DNA of 64,000 bases from Capsicum annuum. Lineage: Eukaryota > Streptophyta > Magnoliopsida > Solanales > Solanaceae. Numbering within the stretch: position 1 is the first letter of the stretch; each line of letters starts with the position of its first letter. The DNA lies in the NCBI RefSeq assembly GCF_002878395.1, contig NW_025856286.1:115455-179454 (forward strand), read 5' to 3'. Of this stretch, positions 1 to 10,369 are shown piece after piece. The notes beneath the pieces were generated by a model. It saw only the letters and a program-made list of their open reading frames with translations, was not told the origin of the DNA and searched no databases. A program made the translations under genes and the position numbers.

Positions 1-544
1 CATTATACATACTAAGTTGCTAACTATATGTGGAACCTACACAAAGCATGGTATGGTCATCAACTCCACTTTTATAGGTAACCAATAATGTGTAACAACA
101 AACTATAAATAGAAAGACTCATTAAAACTCAAATCCTTAAAACACATAATCATGGATAAACTGAACACTAAATCTCAAAAGAGTATAGGCAATTAGGGAT
201 ATAGCTTGTAGATGTATGATGTATTTGTAGTTTATGAGTCTGGAAAATGCAATTTATTTAAATTTCAGAAGTTAAGCTCTATAAACTGCTGAAATGGGAC
301 ATAGCCACAGGACTAACCATCTGCTTGTTACCTTCTAGATTGTTGAAGTGACTATTTAGACAGGTGAGTAAATAAATCAACCACTACAATATATTACATT
401 CATTGGTACATCATAGTTACGAGTACCATTACTACAATATCATTTTGCAGCATCAGTTCATCTAAAAAATTAGCATTGAATAGAGTTCAACTTTTGATGG
501 CTATCTTTACCAAGTGAAACTAATTCAAAGTTTTTGACTTTGAA

Positions 545-700
545 GATTAATCAGTAAGAACAACAGCATATCCAGTTTAGTTCCACAAAAGTGAGGTTCG
601 AGGAAGGTAGAGTATTCACAAACCTTACCCCTAACTTACAGAGACTCTTTCAGATAGAAACTCAGCCAAGGAAGAATAGTCCAGATAGTCCTTACATAGT
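545..700 (+). mobile_element. SINE fragment, TS/SolS-like
   Basis: The stretch holds a degenerate copy of the signature block of Solanaceae TS-type SINEs: a GGTAGAGT stretch near 606, then ACCTTACCCCTA near 623, a purine-rich GAGACTCTTTC and CAGATAGA near 650, and CTCAGCCAAGGA near 661. This tRNA-derived retroposon family uses polymerase III and LINE enzymes. The 5' tRNA-like half is poorly preserved and I cannot fix either end. The match is to remembered family features, not to a database search. Confidence 0.55.
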
Positions 701-776
701 TTGATTTGTCCATAGAGATACAAGATCAAGTTCACAACATAAGAAACAAGCGACAACAAAAACAACAACATGTCAA

Positions 777-1015
777 CAATAATGCTATTGAATCAAAATA
801 GTCCACACACGGATTCACTAGACTTCAAGATTACAATAAGATAAAAAAGAATACAAGATTGCAATAAGTAGAATAGTAAGTTGTTAACAACAATGCTTGT
901 GAATCGAAATAGGATACACAAGCTTCACTAGACTTTAAGATTACAACAAGATGAAAAAGAATACAAGATTTCAACAAGTGTAGTGAATCAAAATTAGCCC
1001 CACACGGCTTCACTA
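777..1015. repeat. Imperfect ~111 bp tandem repeat, about 2.3 copies
   Basis: Copies begin at AATGCT near 781 and 892 (period about 111 bases) and both continue through TTCACTAGACTT, AAGATTACAA and AAGAATACAAGATT. A third partial copy begins near 983 (GTGAATCAAAATTAG, ending in CTTCACTA). It lies inside the CACTA element next to the SINE remnant. Bases 1-540 and 1020-1200 show nothing I recognise. Confidence 0.7.
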
Positions 1016-1212
1016 CCTCAAGATACAAACAAAAATTTCACAAGATTATAAAAGAGCTGGAGGACAATTCAGAATTTCAAATACTAACCTTGATTGTTTT
1101 AATTGTTTCTCCCAGTATCTGAAAGTGTAGAGGTAGAATCTTTTGACGAAGGAATGGAAAATGCCGCTATCATCTTAGGATCCAATAAGCCTACAATCTA
1201 AAGTTGAGCAAT

Positions 1213-1445
1213 CTAATCTACAATAACTTCTTGTCTAACGGTTCTCTTTTGTTCCTTGATTTGACCCTCCATTTGTTGCATCCTTTCTTGCATTTGACGC
1301 ACGACATCATTGGTAGAATTGAAGGTTAGATTAGAAGTGCCATTTATTCTCTTCAAAGAAGTTCTTGTAACCACGGTTCCATACAGTCTTACACGTCTTG
1401 GATGTTCAGGGCCCATGACTGCTGAGAATGCATCAATTGAGTGAT
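1213..1445 (-). pseudogene. Plant transposase (Ptta/En/Spm)-like gene, 3' exon remnant
   Basis: Read on the - strand this gives a peptide with the family's conserved block MGPEHPRRVRLYG followed by a Gln/Glu-rich, probably coiled-coil end (RQMQERMQQMEGQIKEQ). In this family that block follows an FSAVMG motif; the open frame does extend upstream through DAFSAVMG near 1440-1420. It is the downstream half of the gene whose upstream half lies at 7010-8090. Element E separates the two. The protein is thought to be an accessory protein of CACTA elements rather than the catalytic transposase. Sequence between 1445 and 1755 (toward the insertion) has no clear coding match and may be intron or decayed exon. 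Confidence 0.7.
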
Positions 1446-1755
1446 TATTTGCACCCTATTGCATTTCAATTTCCTCCATTTCAACCTAATAAATCATATT
1501 CAAAAGCACATTCAAGTAATTATAAATTAAGAACTGGATGTCAATATAAACTTAAAATAGATAAGTTTCATACAATTTTACTACTGGTGCTTTCATTTGA
1601 AGTCTTGTATGTACAATTAGGTTTTCTTTCTCTTATGACCGCAAATATTTCCTTTAGTGATAGAGTTCTCCCCTTCTCTTTTTCCTATTTATATGAAAAT
1701 AAATATTAACAATTACTTAAATAACAATTTAAAACTCAATAAGAAATAAGAGAAT

Positions 1756-1860
1756 TGTAATACCCCGAGAAATTTTTCATTGAAATTTTGTGCGTAAACG
1801 TGTTGGGTTCTATCTTCTAGAATGAATTATAAATTTTTCATGCGGAATATCTTAAATTTT
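1756..1860 (+). repeat. Element E 5' LTR remnant
   Basis: These bases align with the first ~105 bases of the LTR at 4530, with a few substitutions (for example CATTGAAA versus TGTTGAAA and TGCGGAAT versus TGTAGAAT). Similarity stops abruptly near 1860, where coding sequence for a Phe-Met-Asp-Leu-Met-Asn stretch of RT begins. The junction is a deletion breakpoint, not an LTR end. Confidence 0.85.
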
Positions 1861-1861
1861 C

Positions 1862-2640
1862 AGCAGCTTTCATGGACCTCATGAATTGAGTGTTCAGACC
1901 ATATCTGGATATGTTTGTCATAGTGTTCATCGATGATATACTGATGTACTCCCGTAGTGAGGATGAACATTCTGATCATCTCCAAACTATCTTGCAAACC
2001 CTTAGAGATCACAAGTTTTTTTCCAAGTTCATTAAGATTGAGTTTTTGCTAAGGTCAGTTGCTTTTCTGGGTCATATCATTTCTTCCGAGGGTATTAGAG
2101 TTGATCCCCAAAAGACCAAAGCTGTTATAAATTGGCCTAGACCTATTTCTCCAACTGATATCCAAAGTTTATTGGGTTTAGCTAGCTATTACCACTGTTT
2201 TGTTGAGGGTTTCTCCTCTATAGCGTCTCCTATGACTCGGTTGACCCAAAAGAAAGTGAAGTTCTTGTGGTTCGAATCTTGTTAGAAGAATTTTCAGGAG
2301 TTGAAGACTCGACTCACTTCAGCCCTTGTTTTGACTTTGCCTGATGGTGTTGATGATTTTGTGGTGTACTATGATACTTCAAGAGTTGGTTTGGGTTGCG
2401 TATTGATGCAGAAGGGTAAGGTGATAGCTTATGCTTCTAGACAGTTGAAACCCCATGAGAAAAATTACCCCACCCATCACCTTGAGTTGGCTGCTGTTGT
2501 GTTTGCTTTGAAAATATGGAGACACTATTTGTATGGTGTCTATGTTGATGTTTTCACTAATCATAAGAGTCTGCAGTATGTGTTTACCCAGAGAGAATTG
2601 AATCTTAGGTAGAGATACTGGTTTGAATTATTAAAGGACT
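1862..2640 (+). pseudogene. Element E pol: end of reverse transcriptase and RNase H
   Basis: The frame reads FMDLMN, then the RT catalytic box FIDDILMYS near 1930-1960, the LGHIIS segment, and an RNase H domain with a [16 protein letters not shown] block (near 2360), [15 protein letters not shown] and the [11 protein letters not shown] segment (near 2550). Three in-frame stops break it: TGA at 1888-1890 where family members have CGA, TAG at 2283-2285 where Gln is expected, and TAG at 2610-2612 again at a Gln. All three fit single C-to-T changes. The fingers and palm portion upstream of the YIDD-type box is deleted, so no polymerase activity is possible. Confidence 0.88.
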
Positions 2641-2645
2641 ATGAT

Positions 2646-3905
2646 ATGAGTGTGCTGTACCATCCAAGCAAGGCCAATATTGTGGCGGATGCCCTAAGTA
2701 GAGTGTCCATGGGTAGTGTTTCGCATATGGTAGAAGGTAAGAAAAAGTTGGCTCGTGATGTACATCGTTTGGCTAGATTGGGGGTTAGGTTGTTTGGCTC
2801 TGCTAAAGGAGGTATAGGGGTTCAGAGTAGTTCGGAATCCTCCTTGGTTTCGGAAGTGAAGGAAAAGAAATACTTAGATGCTAGTTTGGTCAGACTGAAG
2901 GAGTCAGTCAAGGACCAAAAAGTAGAGGTTTTCTCCCAAGGAGGAGATGGTGTATTAAGATTGCAGGGTAGATTGTGTGTCCCAAATGTTGATGATCTGA
3001 GACAGAGGATTATGGCTGAAGCACATGGGGAGTTATATTCTATTCATCCTGGTGCCACCAATATTTACCGAGACTTACAGGAAATCTATTGGTGGAGTAG
3101 CATGAAGAAAGATATAGCAGCATTTGTAGTTAAGTGTGCAACATGCCAACAGGTTAAGGTTGAACACCAAAGACCTAGTGGTATGATGCAATATTTTAGT
3201 ATTCCCACCTGGAAGTGGGAAGAGATAAATATGGACTTCGTGATTGGTTTACCTCCTTCCCGACGCCATCATAATTCCATTTGGGTTGTGGTTGATAAGG
3301 TGACTAAGTTTACTCATTTCATGCCTGTTCATACTTCATATACTACTGAGGATTACGCTAGATTATATATCCGAGAGCTAGTCAGACTGTATGGAGTTCC
3401 CTTGTCTATCATTTTGGATAGGGGTACTCAGTTCACTTCGCAATTTTGGAAAGCTTTTCAGAAGGGTCTTGGTACCCAAGTGCTTTTGAGTTATGCTTTT
3501 CATCCGCAGACCGATGGTCAGGCTGAGCGGACCATCCAGACCCTAGAGCATATGTTGAGAGCTTGTGCACTTGACTTTAAGGGAAGTTGGGATAATCACT
3601 TACCGTTGATAGAGTTTGCTTACAATAACAATTTCCACTCTAGTATTGGTATGGCTTCATTTGAAGCCTTATATGGGAGGAAGTGTAGATCACCCATAGG
3701 TTGGTTCGAGGTGGGTGAAGTGGCTGTGAGTGGTCCTGATTCGGTATTTGAGGCTATGGAAAAATTTAAGTTGATTACGGAAAGGTTGAAAACTGTGCAG
3801 AGTCGTCATAAGTCATATGTGGATGTTAGAAGGAGAGACCTTGAGTTTGAAGTTGGTGACCTAGTGTATCTGAAAATTTCACCAATGAGGGGGGGGGGGG
3901 GGTGA
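2646..3905 (+). CDS. Element E integrase, open until a poly-G frameshift
   Basis: This 419-codon open frame begins within the RNase H tail ([17 protein letters not shown]) and covers the whole integrase. The zinc-binding HHCC region lies near 3040-3150 (HPGATNIY and CATCQQVK). The catalytic core has Asp in MDFVIGL near 3235, Asp in DRGTQFTS at 3417 and Glu in GQAERT near 3525; the last two are separated by 35 residues, the standard D,D-35-E spacing. The C-terminal GDLVYLKISPM motif near 3855 is cut by a run of 14 G at 3889-3902, after which the chromodomain continues in another frame. The enzyme would insert element cDNA into chromatin; the catalytic residues are intact here, which is unusual in this window. 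Confidence 0.9.
   Translation: MSVLYHPSKANIVADALSRVSMGSVSHMVEGKKKLARDVHRLARLGVRLFGSAKGGIGVQSSSESSLVSEVKEKKYLDASLVRLKESVKDQKVEVFSQGGDGVLRLQGRLCVPNVDDLRQRIMAEAHGELYSIHPGATNIYRDLQEIYWWSSMKKDIAAFVVKCATCQQVKVEHQRPSGMMQYFSIPTWKWEEINMDFVIGLPPSRRHHNSIWVVVDKVTKFTHFMPVHTSYTTEDYARLYIRELVRLYGVPLSIILDRGTQFTSQFWKAFQKGLGTQVLLSYAFHPQTDGQAERTIQTLEHMLRACALDFKGSWDNHLPLIEFAYNNNFHSSIGMASFEALYGRKCRSPIGWFEVGEVAVSGPDSVFEAMEKFKLITERLKTVQSRHKSYVDVRRRDLEFEVGDLVYLKISPMRGGGG
3889..3902 (+). repeat. 14-base poly-G run causing a frameshift in integrase
   Basis: Fourteen consecutive G occur in the middle of an otherwise open integrase frame. Related elements encode a short Met-Lys/Arg-Gly-Val stretch here, so a short G run probably expanded by slippage. 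A read or assembly length error at the homopolymer is equally possible. The open frames on either side (ending 3905 and starting 3902) belong to the same protein. Confidence 0.85.
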
Positions 3906-4252
3906 AGAGATTCGAAAGAAAGGGGAAGCTTAGTCCCCATTATATTAGTCCTTACAAAATTCTTAGCCGTGTTGGTAAGGTAGCTTATGAGGTCGAGTTG
4001 CCTTGCGAGTTGTCCTCTATTCATCCAATATTCCATGTCTCCATGCTTAGAAAGCATATTAGCGATGCTGTGGTAGTGGATTCCTCTGTGAGTGCTGACA
4101 TTCAAAAAAATCTTTCTTTTGATGAGATTCCTATTGAGATTCTTGATTTCAGTGTCCGAAGACTAAGGAATAAAAAAGTTCCCTTGGTCAAGGTGTTGTG
4201 GCAAAACCAATCTGTTGAGGGTGCAACTTGGGAAGCTGAGGCAGATATGTGA
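3902..4252 (+). pseudogene. Element E integrase tail and chromodomain (out of frame with upstream pol)
   Basis: The frame encodes the integrase C-terminal GPY/F-like region (KLSPHYISPYKILSRVG near 3930) and the IHPIFHVSMLRKH segment (near 4020). A chromodomain-like end follows with VLWQNQSVEGATWEAE (near 4195-4245). In chromoviruses this domain is believed to bind methylated histone H3 and steer integration into heterochromatin. The presence of the aromatic-rich VLW...TWE block places E among Tekay/Del-type chromoviruses. The stop at 4250-4252 cuts just before the usual last residues. Confidence 0.85.
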
Positions 4253-4517
4253 TCCAAGTATCCGCACCTATTTTCTGCGAACTCCGATCAAGCTGAAGGT
4301 ACCGTTCTTTCCTAAATCATGCACTTTTGATAAAAGTTGCAGCAGTTCAGATGTCATTTATTATGTGTTCAGCTGTAGTTTCTTGAATTTATGCATTCTA
4401 TGATGCATTTGGAGTGAGAAACGATGTGGTGATGAGTCTAACAAATGGTTTCAGATATATGCTCTATTCCCTATCTAATCTTGGCATGTATAGCGTCATT
4501 CGTGGTTGAATGTTTCC

Positions 4518-4529
4518 AAGGGAGGATGA
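4518..4529 (+). promoter_or_regulatory. Element E polypurine tract
   Basis: AAGGGAGGATGA lies immediately before the TG of the right LTR and fits the plus-strand priming tract of a gypsy element. Bases 4253-4517 between the chromodomain and this tract are non-coding 3' sequence. Confidence 0.75.
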
Positions 4530-6938
4530 TGTAATACCCCGAGAAATTTTTTGTTGAAATTTTGTGCGTAAACGTATTGGGTTCTATCTTCTAGAAAGAA
4601 TTATAAATTTTTCATGTAGAATGTCTTAGATTATGACCCGCTATTACGTATAGTATCGAATAATCTTTCCAACGATATGTGGATCATCTAAAATGGACAC
4701 CCGAACGACGAGTTATTAACATTCCGATCGAACCGTGAATACTGAGAACAGTAAAACGTGCAGGAAAAAGTACTGAGGCCTGGAGTATTTTTGCTCCAAC
4801 TTTAAATGATCATAACTCCTTGTACATAATGATCTGGGTGATCTACTATATATCAAAAGAAAGCTCTGTGAGTTCTCTTTCCAATGAAATTGGTTTCATC
4901 CAATTTTTCTATCAGAGCAAAAAGTTATGGTCGATCTACTTTAGCCTATCAAAAGTGAATTTTTGGGTCAACTTCAAACGATCATAACTCCTCGTACACA
5001 ATGATCTGGGTGATATACTATATATCAACTGAAAGATATGATAGTCCTATTTCTAATGAAATCGGTTTCATCCAATTTGGATATCGGAGTAAAACGTTAT
5101 GGTTGATCTACCTCAGACTAAACAGTCCACCAAAGGACAACTTCGAGAATTATTTGATTTTTAGGGGCGTTTTGGTCATTCCCCCTCACCCAAAATCCAT
5201 CCAAACCCTATATTAAATCCTATTGGAAGCATTATATGTTATATTTCATCAAATTTCCTCAAAAAGAAAACCCTAAGCTCTTACATCCAACTTCAAGAAC
5301 TCCAAAGTTCACCATTAATTCTGCAAATTTATCCAAGATTCCAAGTTGCTAGTTCAAGAACTCCAAGAACCATCATTCAAATGCACGATTAACATCTCAA
5401 AAATGAGTATCGATCTAAAGTTCATCATTCAAGGTATGTGGGGTTTTTCAATAAGAACTCTCTTTCGTTCTTGTGCCCAAAAGTAATTTTCTTTACAAAG
5501 GCATGATTTTTATTTGCTTTTTAGGAATTTGAAGCATAAACCCATATCTTATGATGATTATTATGAAATCTTGATGTTTATGATTTTGAAAGATGAATTT
5601 ACATGTGTGGAGATATAAAGCATGAATCTTGAACGATATTTATCATGATTTTAATATTTGGGTCATGAATCCCTATTGGAAATTGTGTTTTTTCCAAGAA
5701 AGTGTGTGTTATAAGCACGTTGATGTTGAGTATTTGAGATATTTTGAATGATTTGACCTTTTGGTCTTAATGGAGTTATTTTGAACTCGAGTGTGAAAGA
5801 AATCCACAACGTGGTTGATTTTGATAGATAGGAATCATGATGACTCCCGATGTATATTTATATATTACTGAAATTGTTTTATTGTGGATTGTCTTTGAAA
5901 TGATTTGAGCTAAGTCCGAGAGAAATCTTTAGCACCGAGTGGGATATATAAAGCGACCTTACTTCTCTAGAACTATGTGCCCCCATAGGAGTAGCCTGAG
6001 GCTGATTTATATAGTGGTCACTAGTTTGTGTGGATTTGATATCGATAGTCCTACTCCGATGGCAAGGATAGGACAGATCTCCCCAACGTGGGTTGTACGT
6101 TGGACTCCATGTAGCTTACATGATTTATGTCGGTTATAGGATCTCCCAGTGTGTGTGTGTTTCCTTGTGTCTATGGTGAACACTGAAGTGATTTAAAAGT
6201 GGAATTGTGAAAGTTATTCTTTCGAAAGATTTAAATGATATTTACAATATGAGAATTGATATTCTTGATGAACTGAAAGTGATTGACAAATTATATGATG
6301 ACTCACATGTGTTATTATACTTATTTCATCCTCTCATGATTATGATGATTTTGTTTGGTCTATGTGAGTCTTTCATAAATCCTGCATATTTCTTTTAAAT
6401 ATTTATGATGATGATGTTTATAAAACTGCATACACCCCCATATACTCGGCTCTTTTCCATGTTACTGACCCACATTTTTGGATGTGGGCTGCATTTTCTA
6501 GGAATGTAGGTTCAGGTGCTCAGTTCTAGGTTTGACAGTGATTCTTTGGGCATGCTGTTCTACATCCTCTGTCGTGGTGAGTCTTCATGTTCCGAGGACG
6601 TGATGTCTGATGTTGGTTTCACAGAATTGTTTACATTTGATAACTGAGTATGAGTCAGTTAGGGCATGTCTCAATGGCTCGCTGATTTTATTGATTTTCT
6701 TAGAGGCTTGTCAGACTAGCATAGATATTGGGAGTTGACTAATAAGTCATATTTTGTTATCTTTCTAAAATTCTTTTATTCTTGGATGATGATTACTCTG
6801 TTGATATTTGAGGGTTATTTATGGAAACTTCATTGATTCGTGTTGAACTGAATGAAAATGGCTCAAAGGGTTAGCTTGGGGATACTTGTAGCCTCAAGAA
6901 CCGTGTGACGCTCCGGGACCCATTTTCGGGGCGTTACA
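4530..6938 (+). repeat. Element E 3' LTR (complete, 2.4 kb)
   Basis: It begins TGTAATACCCCGAG and ends GGGGCGTTACA. The U3 part contains a 172 bp direct duplication (4797-5140). A weak TATA-like CTATATTAAAT lies near 5208-5218, followed by an A/C-rich leader-like stretch rich in CCAAG and CTTCAAGAACTCC, which may mark the RNA start. No coding capacity is recognised in it. Confidence 0.88.
4797..5140 (+). repeat. 172 bp tandem duplication in U3 of element E
   Basis: CAACTTTAAATGATCATAAC at 4797 and CAACTTCAAACGATCATAAC at 4969 begin two diverged copies. Both continue with AATGATCTGGGTGAT, ACTATATATCAA and AATGAAAT.GGTTTCATCC. Its position upstream of the presumed TATA box makes it a candidate enhancer repeat. 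Confidence 0.8.
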
Positions 6939-7004
6939 AGAACACACCAATTTATTGTGAATTAAAGCAAATCTCTTTTTACCAGCAGTGTGTGGATCCA
7001 TCAG

Positions 7005-8090
7005 CTTCTTTTGATTCACACTATTTGTTTCAGACATTTTCTGTAAAATAAATCAAAAACATTAACTAAAGTAATAACTTCTATATAGAACTAACAGTAA
7101 TATGATCATGGATGTTGAAATACATTTTACTTGAAATTTCTCAGACTTTCAATATATGAGGAGCTATTTGAATTGACACTTTGGAACACCTCCCAGCCTT
7201 TTCTCCATTCGAACTTCATCACTTTCATATGGATCATATTGTTTTTCTTTTAAATAATCTCTATGCTTTCTCCAAGATTCTTGAAGTCTTTCCAAAGCCC
7301 AACCTTTTGTGGCATCAGGGATATCATATTTTGACTACAAGTTGATGTCATTCAGTTAGGATAACAAAAAAAAGTACAATTCAAAAGTATCAAATACTGA
7401 CATTGACAAACCTGAGTATAATCCCATAAATCATTTTTAGTATCCATCAGCCTTCAATCAAATATATCTAATGGGCAAAGGTTCGGATTCTTCGCCAATG
7501 TGCCTAGAAAGCTTCCTAACTCACTTACAACTTCATCAGTAGGACCAACAGGTTGATTTTGCTGATTTAGTATGATCAATTTTTTCTTTTGTCGGCTATG
7601 TACCTTATGCATTTGCATTTTTCCTCTAGTTTTTTTAGTTGAAGGCCCTTCAACTATAATAAAATAAAATACATTTAGAAGTCACGAATGAATTCAATAA
7701 GTTTCTAACCTATATGTTACCTTGTTCTTTGGAATGTTCAGCTATTATCAAAGTGGCTGAATCAGCCATTTGTACTTGATCCTCTACATATTGCTCATCA
7801 TCTGTATGTTGTTCCTCTACAACATAATGCTCCACGATAGATTGTTCAATTTCTCAAGATGGTGGTTGTTGTACTGGTGGTTGTTGTACTAGTGTTTGTT
7901 GTTGTACTAGTGGTTGCTGTTCTCTAATTAATTTGAGAAGATTCTCTTTCTCCGATCATATGGTTTTAACTATTTTAGATGTTGTCGATAATCATCATTT
8001 TTTATTTGCCATGGCTGATAACGATCCAAGTCTAGTAAATGCCTTTTTGTTTGCTCTTTTGTTATTTTTTGAAGGCCCTTGTTGATTCAT
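7005..8090 (-). pseudogene. Plant transposase (Ptta/En/Spm)-like gene, 5' exons
   Basis: On the - strand an ATG at 8090-8088 opens MNQQGPSKNNKRANKK. It is followed by a Gln-rich segment made of a short repeated Val-Gln-Gln unit (near 7870-7920), then the conserved KKLIILNQQNQPVGPTDE block near 7600-7540 and ELGSFLGTLAKNP near 7520. Next come SKYDIPDATKGWALERLQE (near 7335) and ESDEVRMEKRPGGVPKCQF (near 7180). A probable intron lies between about 7131 and 7042 (acceptor TTTTACAG), then the exon MSETNSVNQKKLMDPHTAG near 7035-6980 runs up to the E insertion. These blocks, in this order, define the plant transposase 24 family. Stops interrupt several exons, for example near 8000 and in the QF...LL segment near 7160, so it is dead. 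Confidence 0.78.
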
Positions 8091-8099
8091 ATTTATACA

Positions 8100-9030
8100 A
8101 ACCTACATAAAATTAAGGTGGATAAATCAGCAACTTTAGTAACCAGGATGCAATTAAATCAAAGATTACATATTTCAACCACTTGTAATAGAAAATGAAC
8201 TAAAACAAATAAAATAAAATGGAATAACAAGGTAATGGGTATTCAGCCAAGTTTTCAGCTGCTGGTAGCAATTATGACTGTGGTTGTGGTTATCACAAAT
8301 TTGTGCTTGTCCAGATAGATTAGGCTGTAGGAAACTGGGAAAAAGCCTAAGTTGAGCAGACTGAAATTGATGATATAGCATAAAGAAAATGATGAACTAA
8401 CATGAAACCAATAAACACAGATTGATTGTGGTTCTGTTAAATTTGGCCATTGGTTCATGATTTAAAAGTTTAGCATAATCAATGCTGAGTTCTAGTAGGA
8501 CGTTGCCTTAACAAGAAAGAATCAACATATCAGTCTGTAGATTGTATGTGTTTCTTCTTGAACATATATGTATACTTGAACAACCATTAATAGTCTAGAT
8601 TCTGGAAGAAAGATGCAACCATCAGAATATGTTAAGCAGTCAAGTTCAGAGTATATCAAAGTACAGTCACTGAGACCCTCGTCATTGAAATATCCTCAAA
8701 ATAGCAAACAACTTGTTATCTATGTGCAAGATTTTCCTTCACAAAGTCTACACTTGTGCTTCAAGTTTATCATATGTCAACTTCAAGAGCTATGAAGAAC
8801 TAACAAATTCAATCTAAATCAAACTGAAGGTATTTGATAAATAAATAATTTTGATATATTTACACAGGAATTGAATGAATAGTTAAATGCACAAGGTGAT
8901 ATAGCTGGTACCTTAGATATTATACTTACATAATGATACATGGGTTATTAGAGTATGCCCAATATAAATTATCTCCATGACTTTTATCATTTAAAGGAGG
9001 AATTTGAAATCCGTATTTGAGATTCTTATG
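8100..9030. other. CACTA 5' internal region, no recognised feature
   Basis: This AT-rich sequence lies upstream of the transposase-like gene on the - strand. I see short ORFs on both strands without recognisable motifs and no repeat worth naming. Confidence 0.4.
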
Positions 9031-9044
9031 TACTTCATTAAACT

Positions 9045-9175
9045 TATCATAAATAATAACAAACCAAGAATGATCCCAAAAGTGGGGTGGCAGGGTAAAG
9101 TACACCAGAACCTTATCCCTACCTTGTGAGGTAGAGATGCCTTCATTAGACATATCAAGAGGAATAAATATGACA
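9045..9175 (+). mobile_element. SINE fragment, TS/SolS-like (second copy)
   Basis: It carries AAAGTGGGGTGGCAGGGTAA near 9079, ACCTTATCCCTACCTTGTGA near 9111 and GAGGTAGAGATGCC near 9129, then ATTAGACA near 9146. These match the order GTGGGG, GGGTA, ACCTTACCCCTACC, GAGGTAGAGAGG, GATAGAC of TS-type SINEs and are better preserved than in the copy near 620. Its orientation matches that copy, but the flanks differ, so they look like separate insertions into the CACTA element. Confidence 0.6.
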
Positions 9176-10124
9176 ATACAGGTTGCAAAAATAACCAAAT
9201 TACTGATTACTAACTAGTAATCAACTTCTCGTCGACAATATGTTTTAGTGTTTAACTTTCTCTAAATATTTCCAGTAATTGACGACCTTCATTTGTCCCT
9301 TATGAATGTAAAAATTCTGAAGTTATTTTGGTGTCTATATCATTTTATTTCTTAGTCGTGGATAAACCCAATATGATCTTATTCCTTTTCTCACTTTTGT
9401 CCTTAATAAGCATATAATTTGTTTGTAGTATAAACAGTTACAAGTACATACTTATACTAATACATTGTCTATGGTCACTGAGATTACTTAGCTAAAATAT
9501 TATTACAGAGCATAACTCAAAAAATACAGTGCATGAATTCCTTTTTAATTACGCCCACCTCCGTGACAATAGGATAAGAGGGGTTTAATCAGTAATAACT
9601 ATAAACAAGATTATCCTACTTTTCTAAGGCAATAGACCAGCAACAGTCATATCTTTTGGGACCCAAAAAATTAAGTCATATCATGTGACCACAAAACCCA
9701 CAAATTAGACCATAAATCCACAAAATTATCTAAATTTAAACCACAAAATTCATTTTTACTGATACAGGGAACCAAAATAGAGACCTACCTAAAAAGACAA
9801 ACGTTTCCAGAGAAGCAAAATCGTAAGAAGACAAGATGAAAGCCAACAACTTATAGCTCAGAGAAGAGACCAGATAAAAATTAGCGACTTATAGCTCACA
9901 CTACCAACATAGCTAATTTAACACTACCAATACTCAAATAATGGTTGTCGAGTACTGAACGAAGAAACGACTGTCGAATATTGAATAGAGAAGTGTCGAT
10001 CAAGATAGGGTTGTGTAGAACTGGATGGTGCTACTATCGATGAGATGAGGTTGTCAAGAACTAAATAAATCGAGATGGAGATTGATAAGCCATCGAGTAA
10101 ACTGATGAATTAAATCAAATGGGG

Positions 10125-10195
10125 GCTATCGAGATTGAGAATCCATCGAGATTAAGAATCCGTCGAGATTGAGAATTCGTCGAGTATTGCTTGTC
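10125..10195. repeat. Short tandem repeat with TCGAGATT(G/A)AGAAT core
   Basis: The unit ATCGAGATTGAGAATCC occurs three times in a row near 10129, 10146 and 10164 with one or two changes each. GTCGAGTA-type units are scattered through 9955-10200. Such motif clusters near an end are usual subterminal repeats of CACTA elements, where the element's DNA-binding protein attaches; that role here is inferred. Confidence 0.6.
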
Positions 10196-10369
10196 GAGTA
10201 CTGTGGTCTGTGAATGAATGTATTTATGATTTAACCCTAAAAAAATGAGGCCAGACCAGAAAAAATTGGGGGAAAAGATTTTATTGTAACCTTTTTAAAT
10301 AAAAATAATTAAAAAGAGCAGGTGAAATAAGTTTTGGAGAAAAAACTCTCGCCTAATTAATGTTACTTG

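Larger units (their letters stand above)
1756..6938 (+). mobile_element. Element E: Ty3/gypsy chromovirus, 5'-deleted, nested in the CACTA gene
   Basis: It starts with TGTAATACCCCGAG and ends with GGGGCGTTACA. The left LTR survives for only about 105 bases and then joins directly to the late part of reverse transcriptase, so the rest of the LTR, PBS, gag, protease and most of RT are gone. RNase H, integrase and a chromodomain follow in the order usual for the Tekay/Del branch, then a polypurine tract and a 2.4 kb right LTR. The coding part has only three stops and one homopolymer frameshift, so this is clearly younger than R2. With no 5' promoter continuity to gag it cannot be autonomous. Confidence 0.9.
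1751..6943. repeat. Target-site duplication flanking element E (AGAAT / AGAAC)
   Basis: Five bases AGAAT at 1751-1755 precede the TG of the left LTR, and AGAAC at 6939-6943 follow the CA of the right LTR. Four of five positions match, as expected for a Ty3/gypsy insertion with one later C/T change. The match supports a single insertion event whose internal part was deleted afterwards. Confidence 0.7.

Noticed and set aside
1428..1709. 93-codon + strand frame as a host gene
   Set aside because: It has no motif, lies antisense to the transposase-like gene interval and is low in complexity.
3880..3910. Programmed frameshift site in element E
   Set aside because: A 14-G run does not resemble known -1 or +1 slippery sites of gypsy elements, and it lies inside integrase where no shift is expected; slippage or read error is more likely.
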